From the NCBI GenBank assembly GCA_914767715.1, contig OU612072.1, forward strand, positions 23,930,001-23,994,000: a stretch of 64,000 bases of DNA. The letters are read 5' to 3'. The notes under the pieces were generated by a model. The model saw only the letters and a program-made list of their open reading frames with translations, was not told the origin of the DNA and ran no database searches. Each line of letters begins with the position of its first letter. Positions within the stretch are counted from its first letter, which is position 1. The position numbers were made by a program, and so were the translations under genes. Source of the DNA: Membranipora membranacea (taxonomy: Eukaryota; Bryozoa; Gymnolaemata; Cheilostomatida; Membraniporidae). Below, piece by piece: positions 22,001 to 36,300 of the stretch.

Positions 22001-24614
22001 AGCAAAAGCTGCAGACTTTGTAAAATTCCTTCCCACATCTTGGCAGGACCCATCTTAAAAACAATTCAAAGTTCAATAATGCTTGCTTTTTTTAATTATT
22101 GTTACAGACAAATCCCATGACAGGAACCATCCAGAAACGGTCAAAGTTCCATCATTTTTTGCTTTTTAATTGTTATTGCGGACAAATCACATGACATGAA
22201 CCTGGAACCAATGGACCTGGTACTAAATTTCGCTAGTAGGCTTACTAGTGAAAATTAAAAAAAATATCCAAGTTGAGATTCGAACCCAGGGCATAACCCT
22301 CCATCTGATTGCAGGGCAGACACTTAGACCACTACCTTGCATGTGTTAGTAAGGTGTATTCCTGTATAATTGTACATTGTTTATGAAACTATGGTGAGTG
22401 GATTTAAGATACACTAAATTTCGCGACTTAGGCAATAACGCGAAAAGCGAATCCTAAATGCCGCGAAAACTAAACTCCTATAGGGTAGTTTAAATTTTAA
22501 GGTGTCGGGATTTTATTATGAAACTAACGTTGAGTTTAATATACCCAGCAGGATTAACATCCTATCAGTAGATAGGATTATAAGATGAACATAATACTTA
22601 ATGGTGTTTTATTACATTTATATATTAACCCTGGTTTGCGGAGCTTTCTATTTTTAGCATCAGCTTATTATTGCGTCCCCGCCTTCTGCAATATATGATG
22701 ACCTGAACTCCAGAGCGACTGACGTTATGAATGGTGAGAGAATTGAAATAATATCATACTACACAACTAATACCGAACACTATCAGACCCTGTACAGCAC
22801 AAGTATTATCAAACCCAGTACAGCACAATACTGCTACCATCGCTCCTAGTAAAAGAAGAAAGAGAAAACAACTACAAGTTACCACCAACTTCAGTAATAC
22901 TTGCACCAGCTGCACCTGCTTGCACAACACTTATATCATCAAAGTGAAACTACCTGCTTGCACAACAATAATATCATCATCAAAGTGAAACTGCCTGCCA
23001 AAGCTGCATCATGCATACACCATTGAGCACACCAATAAGTATATGCAGCAGCCACAGCTTCAGGCAGTAGCAACAGGACCGTCGTCCTTTACGGTATCAT
23101 TTAGGCAGTTAGCATTAAGACAGAGTAGCATCAGGACCGTTGTCCTATTCGGTAGTATTATAGACTGTCAAGTGAGAGGGTAGTATTCAGAACGTTATTC
23201 TGTGTAGACGTGTGTATATTGAGATTAGATTTTAAGTGACAAATTGTGTGAATTCATCGATTGTATAATATAATATAACTGGTATTGTTGTGTAGTTCTG
23301 GGTAATAGCAGCTATATCTGTGCTATCAGTGCTTATATCAGCACTCATCTGACATTTTAAATAACAAGGATAAAAAAATAAGGATGCGGATGCAGAGACG
23401 GTCAGGTCAGATTATTTAGAACACCTTTTAATATTTTTAACCTTACATAAATATTTTTATACATGTATTTTGTCTCAATTGAATTAAATGGTCTGGGTAA
23501 TTAACTAAATAATCTTATGCTAAACAAATTAAGTTTATGCCTGTCTGGTTGACGCAGATTGGTAATCACATCCACTTGACTCTTCAGTAATCACAATTGT
23601 GTAGTCAAGGGCTGTCTAAAACTTCATGCACTTGTGGACGGCCTTGTTGGCGCTTTCATGTACCAGAGTATCAGCAGATATCAAAAGCTGCAATACATAC
23701 AACGTGTGATGATTTAGATAGACTGTGTATTATAATAGCCTTGAATTAAATCTAAGTTCAAAATTGAGACAGTGTCTAGTGCATTAAATTCAGTGGAGTA
23801 GATTAACTCTATGCGTGTATTACATTTTGTCAGGATATTAATTGATATCGCCCATAAAGCCCATCAGAATAAATTGAGACGTGTGTCTATTGCATTAAAT
23901 TCATGTGGAGTAGATAAACAGTGCGTGTATTACATTTTGTCAAGAGATTAATTGATATCGCTCATAAAGCCCATCAGAATTTATCGGATCAGTGTATCGT
24001 GTATCAGTGTACCGTGTATCAGTGTATCGTGTATCAGTGTATCTTTGAGACCCTTCTGTCACCTGTGGGTTATATAATGATTGCATAATTCAAGCGAAGG
24101 CTTTCAGTGCTAAAACCAAATAGAACCTAAAACTAAAGATAAAAGCCCACTCGCTCATCAAAGAGTAGACTCGGAGCAAGCTAACTACACCTTGTTGTGT
24201 ACACGGCCCAGTCCGTTTCTCACAGTAACTCCCTGCGCCTTGGAGTCTGAGCACTTAGACTATACTATCATTAACCCACAATGAGGATTCTGTGAGCACA
24301 GAAATAGGATTGCCACAATTCTCAAGGCTTGGTATTGGTTAGGAGGCGGATGTTACGATCTCCACTTTGCAGGCATAAAACGAGTATAGCCCTGTGCTAC
24401 CAGGCAATACTGTGCTTATTGCTGAACAAACACAAAAGGGAGGGGACAACACTTGTACAGTTTTAGTTAATGATGCTGAGGGGGACAACTCCGATTCTAG
24501 TTACTCTCTAATTAAGGAGTATGGAGTAACTCCCTTTATCTAGCTTCTCTTGCCAGGGAGCAAAGTCCCTAACTCCTTATTATCACAAAACTCCCCGCTT
24601 TATCCAGTTGTTTC
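16021..24614. repeat. Tandem segmental duplication unit 2
   Basis: It begins with TTGTTGAGTTCAATCCAGTT, a 5' extension shared only with unit 3. It has two internal deletions relative to unit 3. One is near 18515-18605, where short unrelated sequence replaces exon F and the foldback MITE. The other is near 19915-19930, removing exon E. Confidence 0.9.
16178..21386 (-). pseudogene. PHAX: PHAX copy 2: exons E and F deleted
   Basis: Exons: candidate start at 21386, B 21213-21149, C 20715-20656, D 20130-19962, then G 18347-18316, H 17616-17433, I 17037-16977 and J 16371-16178. Exons E and F, the conserved middle of the protein, are gone. Exon H has one extra T on the plus strand (17493-17498) and is frameshifted. 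Exon J has six C instead of five, which ends the protein early as GGGA with TGA at 16178-16180. In microexon G the Trp codon is changed to Arg. This is the most degraded copy and is very unlikely to encode a working adaptor. Confidence 0.88.
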
Positions 24615-24625
24615 TTGTTTTTTTG

Positions 24626-27600
24626 TTGTTGAGTTCAATCCAGTTGGTAAAATCTTCAACAAAATAAAAACCAATGTGCCAAGCATATAAACTGTCATAC
24701 ACACATATATCGGGAGTAAGGCAAATTTCATCAGGAGGTTTATATATATATATCTTGTCAGCTGTCAACTCCGATTTCTATATCAGGCTCCTCCCCCCAT
24801 TAAATCAGAGTCATCTATTAAATCAGTAGGCGGGGCTTGTAATGATTCCGATGTATTATTCTTATTGCGATATTTTCTCTTTCTATTCTGTCTGTCTTTT
24901 ATATTCATTTTTTTGGCAAACTTTTGATTTTCTCTCTCCAGTGATAAGATTTCCTTCACCATATGTTTAGTTATATCTACAAATAAATAGATATGCGTCT
25001 ATGATACAAAGAAATGCTTTCAGCACACCATGTCAGAAAATAGAACAGAGAAAAACCTAACACTGCTTGGAGTCTCTCAAGATTTGACCTGACTGATCAA
25101 TTGACTGATTCTTTAATCATACATATGTACAAACTAATTTCCAATCTTAGGGAATAAGTGGTGTAAACGACGTCTTCAACCGGATGATGAGCACAAAAAA
25201 GGGTCATACTAACATGGAGGTTATTTGAGCTATAGCCGCAGGGTGAGGACTGAAGGAGCAAAAACAGCTTCCTGCATATTATTATTCATTGCGGTGCTGT
25301 TATGGAATTCTGCTACTCTAAATCCAAAGCATATTCTTGGCTTGGTTCGGTCAGGAATTCCTGGAGTCCTAGGTTATTATGTGAGCCCATTCTATTGTCA
25401 ACCAGAACACAGCCCTTTTCTAAAGTTGCAGTGGAATGTCTCTGTTAAATTGATACTTGCGTGTAACGCTAAAAGGAGGTAGTTAAGATCAAAAGGTGTC
25501 AACCAAAATCAGCTATGGAGCTAACTGACTGAAATAATCCCAAGGACTGAAGTTGTTTATAATATATAGACCCTGACTTACTTTTATCAGTTTTGAGGAG
25601 CTGTAGAAACACACCACCAGGAGTACGCCGTGTGTCTCCTCTCTGTAAGTATAAAACAATCATATACGGGTCTGTATTATGCAGGCTGTATACAACCCCC
25701 CCCCCCACCAACCCCTGACAGGCTGCCCAGGCTATTATACAGGTGTTAGCCTGTAACCCATCCCTCTAATATTGACATAAATATAAATACTAGGAGTGAA
25801 AGTAACCCGAAGTGCAACAAACAGTTTATCATCCTCCACAAAGCAAATGGCGATTTCAGACCGCAAAGTTTTTGGAAATTAGGCAATGCGGAGAGAACTT
25901 TTCTCTGTGGTTTCCCAAACATCACAAAATCAAAAAATAAGTTCAGTGAAATCAGACACCCCAAATGATCACAAAAGTTGTACAGAGACCTTAGTCTATT
26001 TAGTATAACACAAACTATAAGATAAGTAAAACATACTATAGTCTTCATTCCACCGGCCGCCTCAACATCCATTGTACGGTTGAATTGATCTAAGGCTTTT
26101 TTGACGGTTGGTGTAGCGTACCACCCACTCTATAAGTACTATTTTTGGTTCGTTCAGATTTCTGGCTATGTAACGAGCTATTACCCTCTCATCATCATCT
26201 GTGCACACTTCTGCCGGCAGCTTCAATACAAAAAAATAACAATTATTATGATGGATTGAAATCCCACATCAAGTATAACAGCATTTTTAATCTAATTGTG
26301 AATTATGTGTTAGTATCCCACAATGCTACATTCACCTTGTTTTCCAAGTAAGATATGTGAGAAATCCATAGTATTGCATTGTGGGATACTCCACAAACAT
26401 TTCATATTGCCGCTTCCGAGCAAATGTTGAGCCTATGGGGTCGGTTTTTAGACATAACTAAAATATCTATGAACTTTATACTGATCTGATTGGTAACAAA
26501 ATGACTCAGCATGGTGTGAAGTAGGCGGATCCATCAGCCTGTCTTTGTTTAGAAGAGAAAACAATAACACACAAGTGTCTGCCTACCCCTCCCCCTCCCT
26601 TGTTGCCTTGTACTTTATAAGAGAGTAGTTAGCTACTATTCTGGTTATGTACTAACCTCCCCCCTCCTCCTCCTCCTCCTCTACCAGGGTGTAATATAGA
26701 TAATAATACAATGTTATATTATGCCAGACCAATCTGCATTATATATATATACCTCTGGTCGACAAATAACGCGCTGGCACTATAATGCACACACATACAT
26801 ACAGTATAAAATCATCACAAGGGATGTTTTTAATCTGCAGAGTTACGAATATAAGTCGGTATATGAGTCAGCAGAGGTATCCATTATTAGGATTGTCTGT
26901 TTTGATTAAACTTTACCCACATGGGAGGCGAGGGGCGCACAGGAAGGACTGTTTTACTGACTGAGTTAGCTGCTTGTACTGATACGTATTTGAATATTCA
27001 CAGCACTGTCCCAGCACAGAACGATCACTTCCTACATCATGTATACCTGATGAGTACACACGAGCTGGCAGTCATGGAGTGGAAGTGCTTGGACAGGTTT
27101 GTTGATGAAATAACTTAAAAACTCAAGTCACTGTTGCTAGATGATTGATCCCAATCACTGAAGGAAATTACATACCAATAGTTACACTTACGACTACCCA
27201 AAGACTGATGCATACTATAGTCAGGCAGTTCTTATATTATGATAAAGTTATGTCAGATTCGCATGGTAAAAAAATTCAGTGCTCTACTTTCTGAAACAAT
27301 TTTATCATAAGTAACTGCCTGACCATAACATGCCTTGGTCTTTGGGTAGGCTTTAATCTATCTATACCATATAATAACTCACCTAGTCTGTGTTTGATAC
27401 CGTTTTTCTTGCCGGCTCGTTTTCTGGTACTATGATTGTCCCATTCTCTGTCATCGTTTACATTCCACAGCTGGTCAGCTCCTATCCTGGCTGCTGCTTC
27501 TGATAACTCAAACTCATCAAAATCTACAGTTCTACTCTCACCTGAATGGACGTACGACTCTACACCCCTCTCTATCGCTGTACAACAGAAACAAGGCTAT

Positions 27601-30600
27601 CGACTTTATTGAACTGTTCACAGGCCGCAGCTAACTGTCACATCAATGTTTTGTTGTATAGTCATATCAACAAGGGAGGTATTGGCTGATTTAGCGTCTT
27701 TGTTTGCTGGAACATGATAATATTTATCATGTAACAGCCAACAAAGACGTGATAACCATCACATCACCATAAATATGACATGAATTCACTTCCACCAATA
27801 CTTTTTACCAACAGAAAATCCCAGTAGCTATTTATTGGGTATTTTGCTATGAAAGGAGATGGTTTTTACTTTGATAAGAAACAAAAGTCATTAAAATAGA
27901 GAGTTGTCACCTCTCTGAACTAAAAGCTCAGAGAGTTGGCAACTCCCACATTTAATAATCCTAATGAGGAACTCTTAGAATGCTAAATAAGTGGCCTAAC
28001 AACAGAATAAAAACATGATAGTTATTGAATATTAAAGGTCAGAATCAGTTCATTAGGGACTGATTGATAATAATGTGTATACCTTGATACACGTTGACCC
28101 AGACCCCACAAAAGGAGCATACAGCACCCCACCTGGTGGTACTACACACCTTCTAAAAGTTTTGTCTCTCAAACAATTTTTGCAAAATACGCAAATACGC
28201 CCCTGACACCTAATTTTTTGATTTTTCAAGCCTTTCACATCTGGAGGACCAAGTTTCAAATCACTGTGACCAACATTTGAGGAATAATGATCTGAAGTAG
28301 AAGTGCTGGCTTAATTGGTAAGAAAACTTTTTATTCTAAAACCTTAACTCAGCACGCGTTATGATCCAGCTAACATTACTGTTATTACTGCACTAAGCCG
28401 ATCATTGAGTGTGTCTGTTGTTGTTTTCTCCTCATGAAACACTCTTTTGCGTCTTGTAACTCCCTCCCTATTCAATTGAAGGATATTAACAGGGGGAGGG
28501 AGGTGTTGAGTATTTCATGAGCAGAAAACACTCAATTTCCAGCTTGAAATATAGCCAATGTCATAACTTTAGCTCTGCCATTATGTTATCCTGAAATTGG
28601 GATTCCAAAGAGCAAGGTTTTTCAACCAACAAGTCAACACTTCTGTTTCAGGACATTACTTCCCTGAAAATCATCACAGAGATTTGAAACTGGAACCTAA
28701 AGCTGTAAAAAGTCATAGATAAACAATATATTATGTTAGAGCACAGAGCACCCTCTATAATACCCACATCATTGTAGCCTCTCATGTATTGGTTGATATC
28801 TTAGGGATATAGTTATACTCAAGTGGCAGCAGGTGAGATCTTGTGAAATTCTGTTTGATCAACAAATCCAAGACGTTTCATGTATACTTGCGATCTTATA
28901 ACTTGTAGATCCATAATGATATAATTGTCTTGTGGATCTAAGAATATTTTTGATTTACTCTTAGATCCACAAGACAAGATGATAAGAAGATGATGTCGGC
29001 TGCTGACTGCCACATCAAAAATTTTAATAAGACTTAAATTCCAATTGTCCGACACAAATAGATAGCGGTCTGATTTATAAACTTGTTATTGAAAAAATTT
29101 AACAATTTCTCTTCCTGCTAGTAGCTTTTGCTTGGAATAATTTGAGCACAGCAGGTTAACTTACTGTCTATGGCTCGACCTCGTAGATTTCCGCTGGACT
29201 GTATCTTAATAGACAGCGAGTCTTCTACCAGGACATCAGACAAAATATTTCTTCTCTTTCTGACTTGAGTCACTGCTAGTAACGTCAGAATAATAATAAC
29301 AGTTAAAATAATGATTTAAACATTTAGTGTTGAATCTAAATGTAAAAGAGACTAATCAAGTTTATGTCTCAAACATTTCATGACGTCAGCGGTTGTGAAA
29401 TTAAATAAAGTATGATTCAATTCGCCTCGTTTTGGTGTTCCTCCCCCTTCAGTCCTGTGACTACAATAAGGAAGGTATGGAGTGCATGTATCTCTCAATG
29501 TACAAGCGCAGTGTTTGATACTTATGTCCGTTTAGCTTACTGCCAATTTCTAGCTCTTCGAACTCATAAAGCCCAAACCAATTGAAACTTTGTTCAGTTG
29601 AATAAAAACTGTCGAAGCAAAACTTATCATGTTACTAGTGAGATATATAGACTATACATAGTCTATACCTGCATGCTGCCTCCTGGAATAAGATGTTGAT
29701 GCCGAGCCGTTTATTTGGAGTTTTCTCTTCTTACCGCTGATATAACCTCCGTCATCACTGAGATCCGAGTCTGCGTCAACTGAGTTGTCACCTCCTAACC
29801 TGAGACTCTCTCTGAATGTGTGAGCTCGTGAACATGGTTCTGAAATTGTCATGATAAGAGCAAGGGCTCAGGTAACTGTATTGTCAGAATGCACTGAGAT
29901 GGGTGTCTGTAGTTGAGAGAACACAGGATTACTGTGGTTAGGGAAACATTAAGTTGCAACAAATTGAAGGGACCTCGTGCTTCAGACAAGTAGCTTCAAA
30001 ACAACACTGTGTATAAACAAAGTCTTTGCAGTGCATCCCAGTACTATTGAGTAGCTCTTTTCGATCCACACTAAGGAATAATAAAGACCAAAAATGCTAG
30101 TCGAAGTTATAGATGACTAAAATAAAATATTTGGAATTTATTCATTTTTAGTCCTTTGTTAACATTAAAATGATGCATCCTGAGCAAAAAATGGCAATGT
30201 AATGGTGCTGCTACAAAATCAGTTTTGGTGTAAAATTTAAAGTAATGAACCTCTGAACCAAAAATATTGTATTGTATAGTTTGTCATCTAGAACAAAGTA
30301 TTAATTTGGTGTGGCCTAACCTTAGCCTAACGCACCTTGACTAAACCATAATAACCATAACTAACCTTCTGAACAGTTGAGCTTGACGCATCAGTCAATC
30401 TCCTCACACATGAGCCCACAGAATCCTATGAAACAAAAATGGTGGTTCAAATCAAGATCAATGCGGACAAAAACTATTTGAACAAGGTGTCTGCAATCAA
30501 ATACACCAAAAAGCATGATGTCTACAATCTCAGAATTTTTAGCATTGAGGTGAGGTTGTTGTGGGACTTGGGTACAAATGAAATGATGATGTAGTCCATC

Positions 30601-33335
30601 TCACTTGCATATGTATAGTACGCTAGAGTACAAATTCTACACAAAGTCAAGAGCTATGTTATTCTGGGAGCAATGAAATGGATCGTATCTAGATAGAAGA
30701 GATGATAGTGTTAGTAAGCTAGGTGCCAAGGCACCAAGAATTCAATATATGTAGACTATTGTATGTATTGGATGAGCGAGAGAGAAAAAAAAAACTAAAA
30801 ATAAATATGTTATTTATTGTTAACATTCAGGGAAAGTTGGTTCTTGCCACTTACCTCCTTGTTTGATTGTGCCTGCTGGGGTTTGTACACCTCAGTATCA
30901 TGGTCATACAGGAAGGGTGCTGCTAGGTATAGAAGAGATTTCCCAACCGGTTGGATCAATGAATATGGTATCCTTAGGGCTTTGCCTTTTGTTCAAAAAA
31001 ATATGAATTGATTGCCTGTAACTCAACTGTTCTCGTTTTACTGATATGTTTAAGTTTGTTTGAATAATGTCACTTATTTCAGAATCATCCATCTCCCTTC
31101 ATATCATTATATTACTGTTCAGATTTTCCATATCAGTGAGTGTAAAACAACAAAATGACCCTATAATAATAATTGTCACGGTTAATCTTAAATTGTTCCT
31201 GACCCTACAGAATTCTTGGCCAGAAAGTGGGCCCAGTTGTTGTAAATAATAAAAGGTCAAGGTTGTCCTGAGTGTAAACAATGGATGGATTGTCCCTCTT
31301 GACTATTTACACTAGGAGAAGCTGTCACAGTATGGGAGTTATCTTCTCTCAGTAGCTTCACTCCTCAATAACTGGTTTTCCTTGATCTCTATGAATACAT
31401 GCAAGTTTTATTGGGGATGATCAAAGATTCAGAGTTGTCATTGCTTACAATGCAAATTGCTCTGAACTAAGGGAATACAATCCCACTATATCCCCAGGTT
31501 TTTGCTCAGACGGAGAAGGGGAGAGGAGTTTGATAGCTTGCGCAAGGAATGTCAGGGTGGGAAAAACCCTGCCCTAATTCAATGGCGGATTTGCATATCA
31601 TACAGTTGTTAAGGCGAACTGCAATTTAATCTTCCACATAAATATCATCCTATGCCACTCTCATTGTCACACAGGAATATATTCTCCAGGGTACCATCAA
31701 ATAATTTGCAGCAAAAGCTGCAGACTTTGTAAAATTCCTTCCCACATCTTGGCAGGACCCATCTTAAAAACAATTCAAAGTTCAATAATGCTTGCTTTTT
31801 TTAATTATTGTTCCAGACAAATCCCATGACAGGAACCATCCAGAAACGGTCAAAGTTCCATCATTTTTTGCTTTTTAATTGTTATTGCGGACAAATCACA
31901 TGACATGAACCTGGAACCAATGGACCTGGTACTAAATTTCGCTAGTAGGCTTACTAGTGAAAATTAAAAAAATATCCAAGTTGAGATTCGAACCCAGGGC
32001 ATAACCCTCCATCTGATTGCAGGGCAGACACTTAGACCACTACCTTGCATGTGTTAGTAAGGTGTATTCCTGTATAATTGTACATTGTTTATGAAACTAT
32101 GGTGAGTGGATTTAAGATGCACTAAATTTCGCGACTTAGGCAATAACGCGAAAAGCGAATCCTAAATGCTGCGAAAACTAAACTCCTATAGGGTAGTTTA
32201 AATTTTAAGGTGTCGGGATTTTATTATGAAACTAACGTTGAGTTTAATATACCCAGCAGGATTAACATCCTATCAGTAGATAGGATTATTAGATGAACAT
32301 AATACTTAATGGTGTTTTATTACATTTATACATTAACCCTGGTTTGCGGAGCTTTCTATTTTTAGCATCAGCTTATTATTGCGTCCCCGCCTTCTGCAAT
32401 ATATGATGACCTGAACTTCAGAGCGACTGACATTATGAATGGTGAGTGAATTGAAATAATATCATACTACACAACTAATACCGAACACTATCAGACCCTG
32501 TACAGCACAAGCATTATCAAACCCAGTACAGCACAATACTGCTACCATCGCTCCTAGTAAAAGAAGAAAGAGAAAACAACTACAAGTTACCACCAACTTC
32601 AGTAATACTTGCACCAGCTGCACCTGCTTGCACAACACTTATATCATCAAAGTGAAACTACCTGCTTGCACAACAATAATTTCATCATCAAAGTGAAACT
32701 GCCTACCAAAGCTGCATCATTCATACACCATTGAGCACACCAATAAGTATATGCAGCAGCCACAGCTTCAGGCAGTAGCAACAGGACCGTCGTCCTTTAC
32801 GGTATCATTTAGGCAGTTAGCATTAAGACAGAGTAGCATCAGGACCGTTGTCCTATTCGGTAGTATTATAGACTGTCAAGTGAGAGGGTAGTATTCAGAA
32901 CGTTATTCTGTGTAGACGTGTGTATATTGAGATTAGATTTTAAGTGACAAATTGTGTGAATTCATCGATTGTATAATATAATATAACTGGTATTGTTGTG
33001 TAGTTCTGGGTAATAGCAGCTATATCTGTGCTATCAGTGCTTATATCAGCACTCATCTGACATTTTAAATAACAAGGATAAAAAAATAAGGATGCGGATG
33101 CAGAGACGGTCAGGTCAGATTATTTAGAACACCTTTTAATATTTTTAACCTTACATAATATTTTTATACATGTATTTTGTCTCAATTGAATTAAATGGTC
33201 AGGGTAATTAACTAAATAATCTTATGCTAAACAAATTAAGTTTATGCCTGTCTGGTTGACGCAGATTGGTAATCACATCCACTTGACTCTTCAGTAGTCA
33301 CAATTGTGTAGTCAAGGGCTGTCTAAAACTTCATG
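24626..33335. repeat. Tandem segmental duplication unit 3
   Basis: It shares its 5' start with unit 2 and is joined directly to unit 4. At 33331-33340 the spacer sequence AACTTCATG runs straight into GAGAGTAGTCAG, so about 1.25 kb of spacer found in units 1 and 2 is missing. Confidence 0.9.
24783..31092 (-). pseudogene. PHAX: PHAX copy 3: complete exon set, small frameshifts only
   Basis: Exons: candidate start at 31092, B 30919-30855, C 30425-30366, D 29839-29669, E 29272-29165, F 27577-27383, G 26948-26917, H 26220-26037, I 25642-25582 and J 24976-24783. All splice sites are standard and there is no substitution-type stop codon. The lesions are length changes in simple tracts: an extra CT in a CT run in exon D, an extra T in a T run in exon H (26097-26102), and six instead of five C in exon J. 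Exon F has a 6-nt in-frame loss. If those tract lengths are assembly errors this would be the functional copy; as written it is not translatable. Identification follows copy 1. Confidence 0.85.
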
Positions 33336-33366
33336 AGAGTAGTCAGAGAGGTTTATATATATCTTG

Positions 33367-36300
33367 TCAGCTGACCACTCCAATTTCTATATCAGGCTCC
33401 TCCCCCATTAAATCAGAGTCATCTATTAAATCAGAGGGCGGGGCTTGTAATTATTCCAATGTATTATTCTTATTGCAATATTTTCTCTTTCTATTCTGTC
33501 TGTCTTTTATATTCATTTTTTTGGCAAACTTTTGATTTTCTCTCTCCAGTGAGAAGATTTCCTTCACCATATGTTTAGTTATATCTACAAATAAATAGAT
33601 ATGCGTCTATGATACAAAGAAATGCTTTCAGCACACAATGTCAGAAAATAGAACAGAGAAAAACCTAACACTGCTTGGAGTCTCTCAAGATTTGACCTGA
33701 TTGATCAATTGACTGATTCTTTAATCATACATATGTACAAACTAATTTCCAATCTTAGGGAATAAGTGGTGTAAACGACGTCTTCAACCGGATGATGAGC
33801 ACAAAAAAGGGTCATACTAACATGAAGGTTATTTGACCTATAGCCGCAGGGTGAGGACTGAAGGAGCAAAAACAGCTTCCTGCATATTATTATTCATTGC
33901 AGTGCTGTTATGGAATTCTGCTACTCTAAATCCAAAGCATATTCATGGCTTGGTTCGGTCAGGAATTCCTGGAGTCCTCAGATATTATATGAGCCCATTC
34001 TATTGCCAACAAGGACACAGCCTTTTTCTAAAGTTGCAGTGGAATGTCTCTGTTAAATTGATACTTGCGTGTAACGCTAAAAGGAGGTAGTTAAGATCAA
34101 AAGGTGTCAACCAAAATCAGCTATGGAGCTAACCGACTGAAATAATCCCAAGGACTGAAGTTAGTGATAATATATAGACCCTGACTTACTTTTATCAGTT
34201 TTGAGGAGCTGTAGAAACACACCACCAGGAGTACGTCGTGTGTCTCCTCTCTGTAAGTATAAAACAATCATATACGGGTCTGTATTATGCAGGCTGTATA
34301 CACCCCCCCACCCACCCCTGACAGGCTGCCCAGGCTATTAGACAGGTGTTAGCCTGTAACCCGTCCCTATAATATTGACATAAATATAAATACTAGGAGT
34401 GAAAGTAACCCGAGGTGCAACAAACAGTTTATCATCCTCCACAAAGCAAATGGCGATTTCAGACCGCAAAGTTTCTGGAAATTAGGCAATGCGGAGAGAA
34501 CTTTTCTCTGTGGTTTCTCAAACATCACAAAATCAAAATATAAGCAACGTTCATTGAAATCAGACACCCCAAATGATCACAAAAGTTGTACAGAGACCTT
34601 AGTCTATTTAGTATAACACAAACTATAAGACAAGTAAAACATACTATAGTCTTCATTCCACCGGCCACCTCCACATCCATTGTGCGGTTGAAGAGATCTA
34701 AGGCTTTTTTGACGGCTAGTGTAGCGTACCACCCGCTCTATAAGTACTATTTTTGGTTCGTTCAGATTTCTGGCTATGTATCGAGCTATTACCCTCTCAT
34801 CATCATCTGCGCACACTTCAGTCGGCAGCTTCAATACAAAAAATAACAATTATTATGATGGATTGAAATCCCACATCAAGTATAACAGCATTTTTAATCT
34901 AATCGGAATTATGTGTTAGTATCCCACAATGCCACATTCACCTTGTTTTCCAAGTAAGATATATGTGAGAAATCCATAATTTATTGCATTGTGGGATACT
35001 CCACAAACGTTTCATATTGCCACTTCCGAGCAAATGTTGAGCCTATGGGGTCGGTTTTTAGACATAACTAAAATATCTATGAACTTTAAACTGATCTGAT
35101 TGGTAACAAAATGACTTAGCATGGTGTGAAGTAGGTGGATCCATCAGCCTGTCCCTGTTTAGAAGAGAATACAATAACACACAAGTGTCTGCCTACCCCT
35201 CCCCCTCCCTTGTTTTCTTTTACTTTATAAGATGGTACTTAGCTACTATTCTGGTTATGTACTAACCTCCCCCCCCCCTCCTCCTCTACCAGGGTGTAAT
35301 ATAGATAATAATACAATGTTATATTATACCAGACCAATCTGCATTATATATATATATACCTCTGGTCGACAAATAACGCGCTGGCACTATAATGCACACA
35401 CAGTATAAAATCATCACAAGGGATGTTTTTAATCTGCAGAGTTACGAATATAAGTCGGTATATGAGTCAGCTGCAAAGGTATCCATTATTAGGATTGTCT
35501 ATTTTGATTAAACTTTACCCACATGGGAGGCGAGGGGCGCACAGGAAGGACTGTTATACTGACTGAGTTAGCTGCTTGTACTGATACCTATTTGAATATT
35601 CACAGCACTGTCCCAGCACAGTACGATCACTTCCTACATCATGTATACCTGATGAGTACACATGAGTTGGCAGTCATGGAGTGGAAGCGCTTGGACAGGT
35701 TTGTTGATGAAATTACTTAAAAACTCAAGTCACTGTTGCTAGATGATTGATCCCAATCACTGTAGGAAATTACATACCAATAGTTACACTTACGACTACC
35801 CAAAGACTGATGCATACTATAGTCAGGCAGTTCTTATATTATGATAAAGTTATGTCAGATTTGCATGGTAAAAAAATTTAGTGCTCTACTTTCTGAGACA
35901 ATTTTTATCGTAAGTAACTACCTGACCATAACATGCCTTGGTCTTTGGGTAGGCTTTAATCTATCTATACCATATAATAACTCACCTAGTCTGTGTTTGA
36001 TACCGTTTTGCTTGCCGGCTCGTTTTCTGGTACTATGATTGTCCCATTCTCTGTCATCGTTTACATTCCACAGCTGGTCAGCTCCTATCCTGGCTGCTGC
36101 TTCTGATAACTCAGCATCAAACTCATCAAAATCTACAGTTCTACTCTCATCTGAATGGACGTACGACTCTACACCCCTCTCTATCGCTGTACAACAGAAA
36201 CAAGGCTATCAACTTTATTGAACTATTCACAGGCCGCAGCTAAGTGTCACATCAATGTTTTGTTGTATAGTCATATCAACAAGGGAGGTATTGGCTGATT

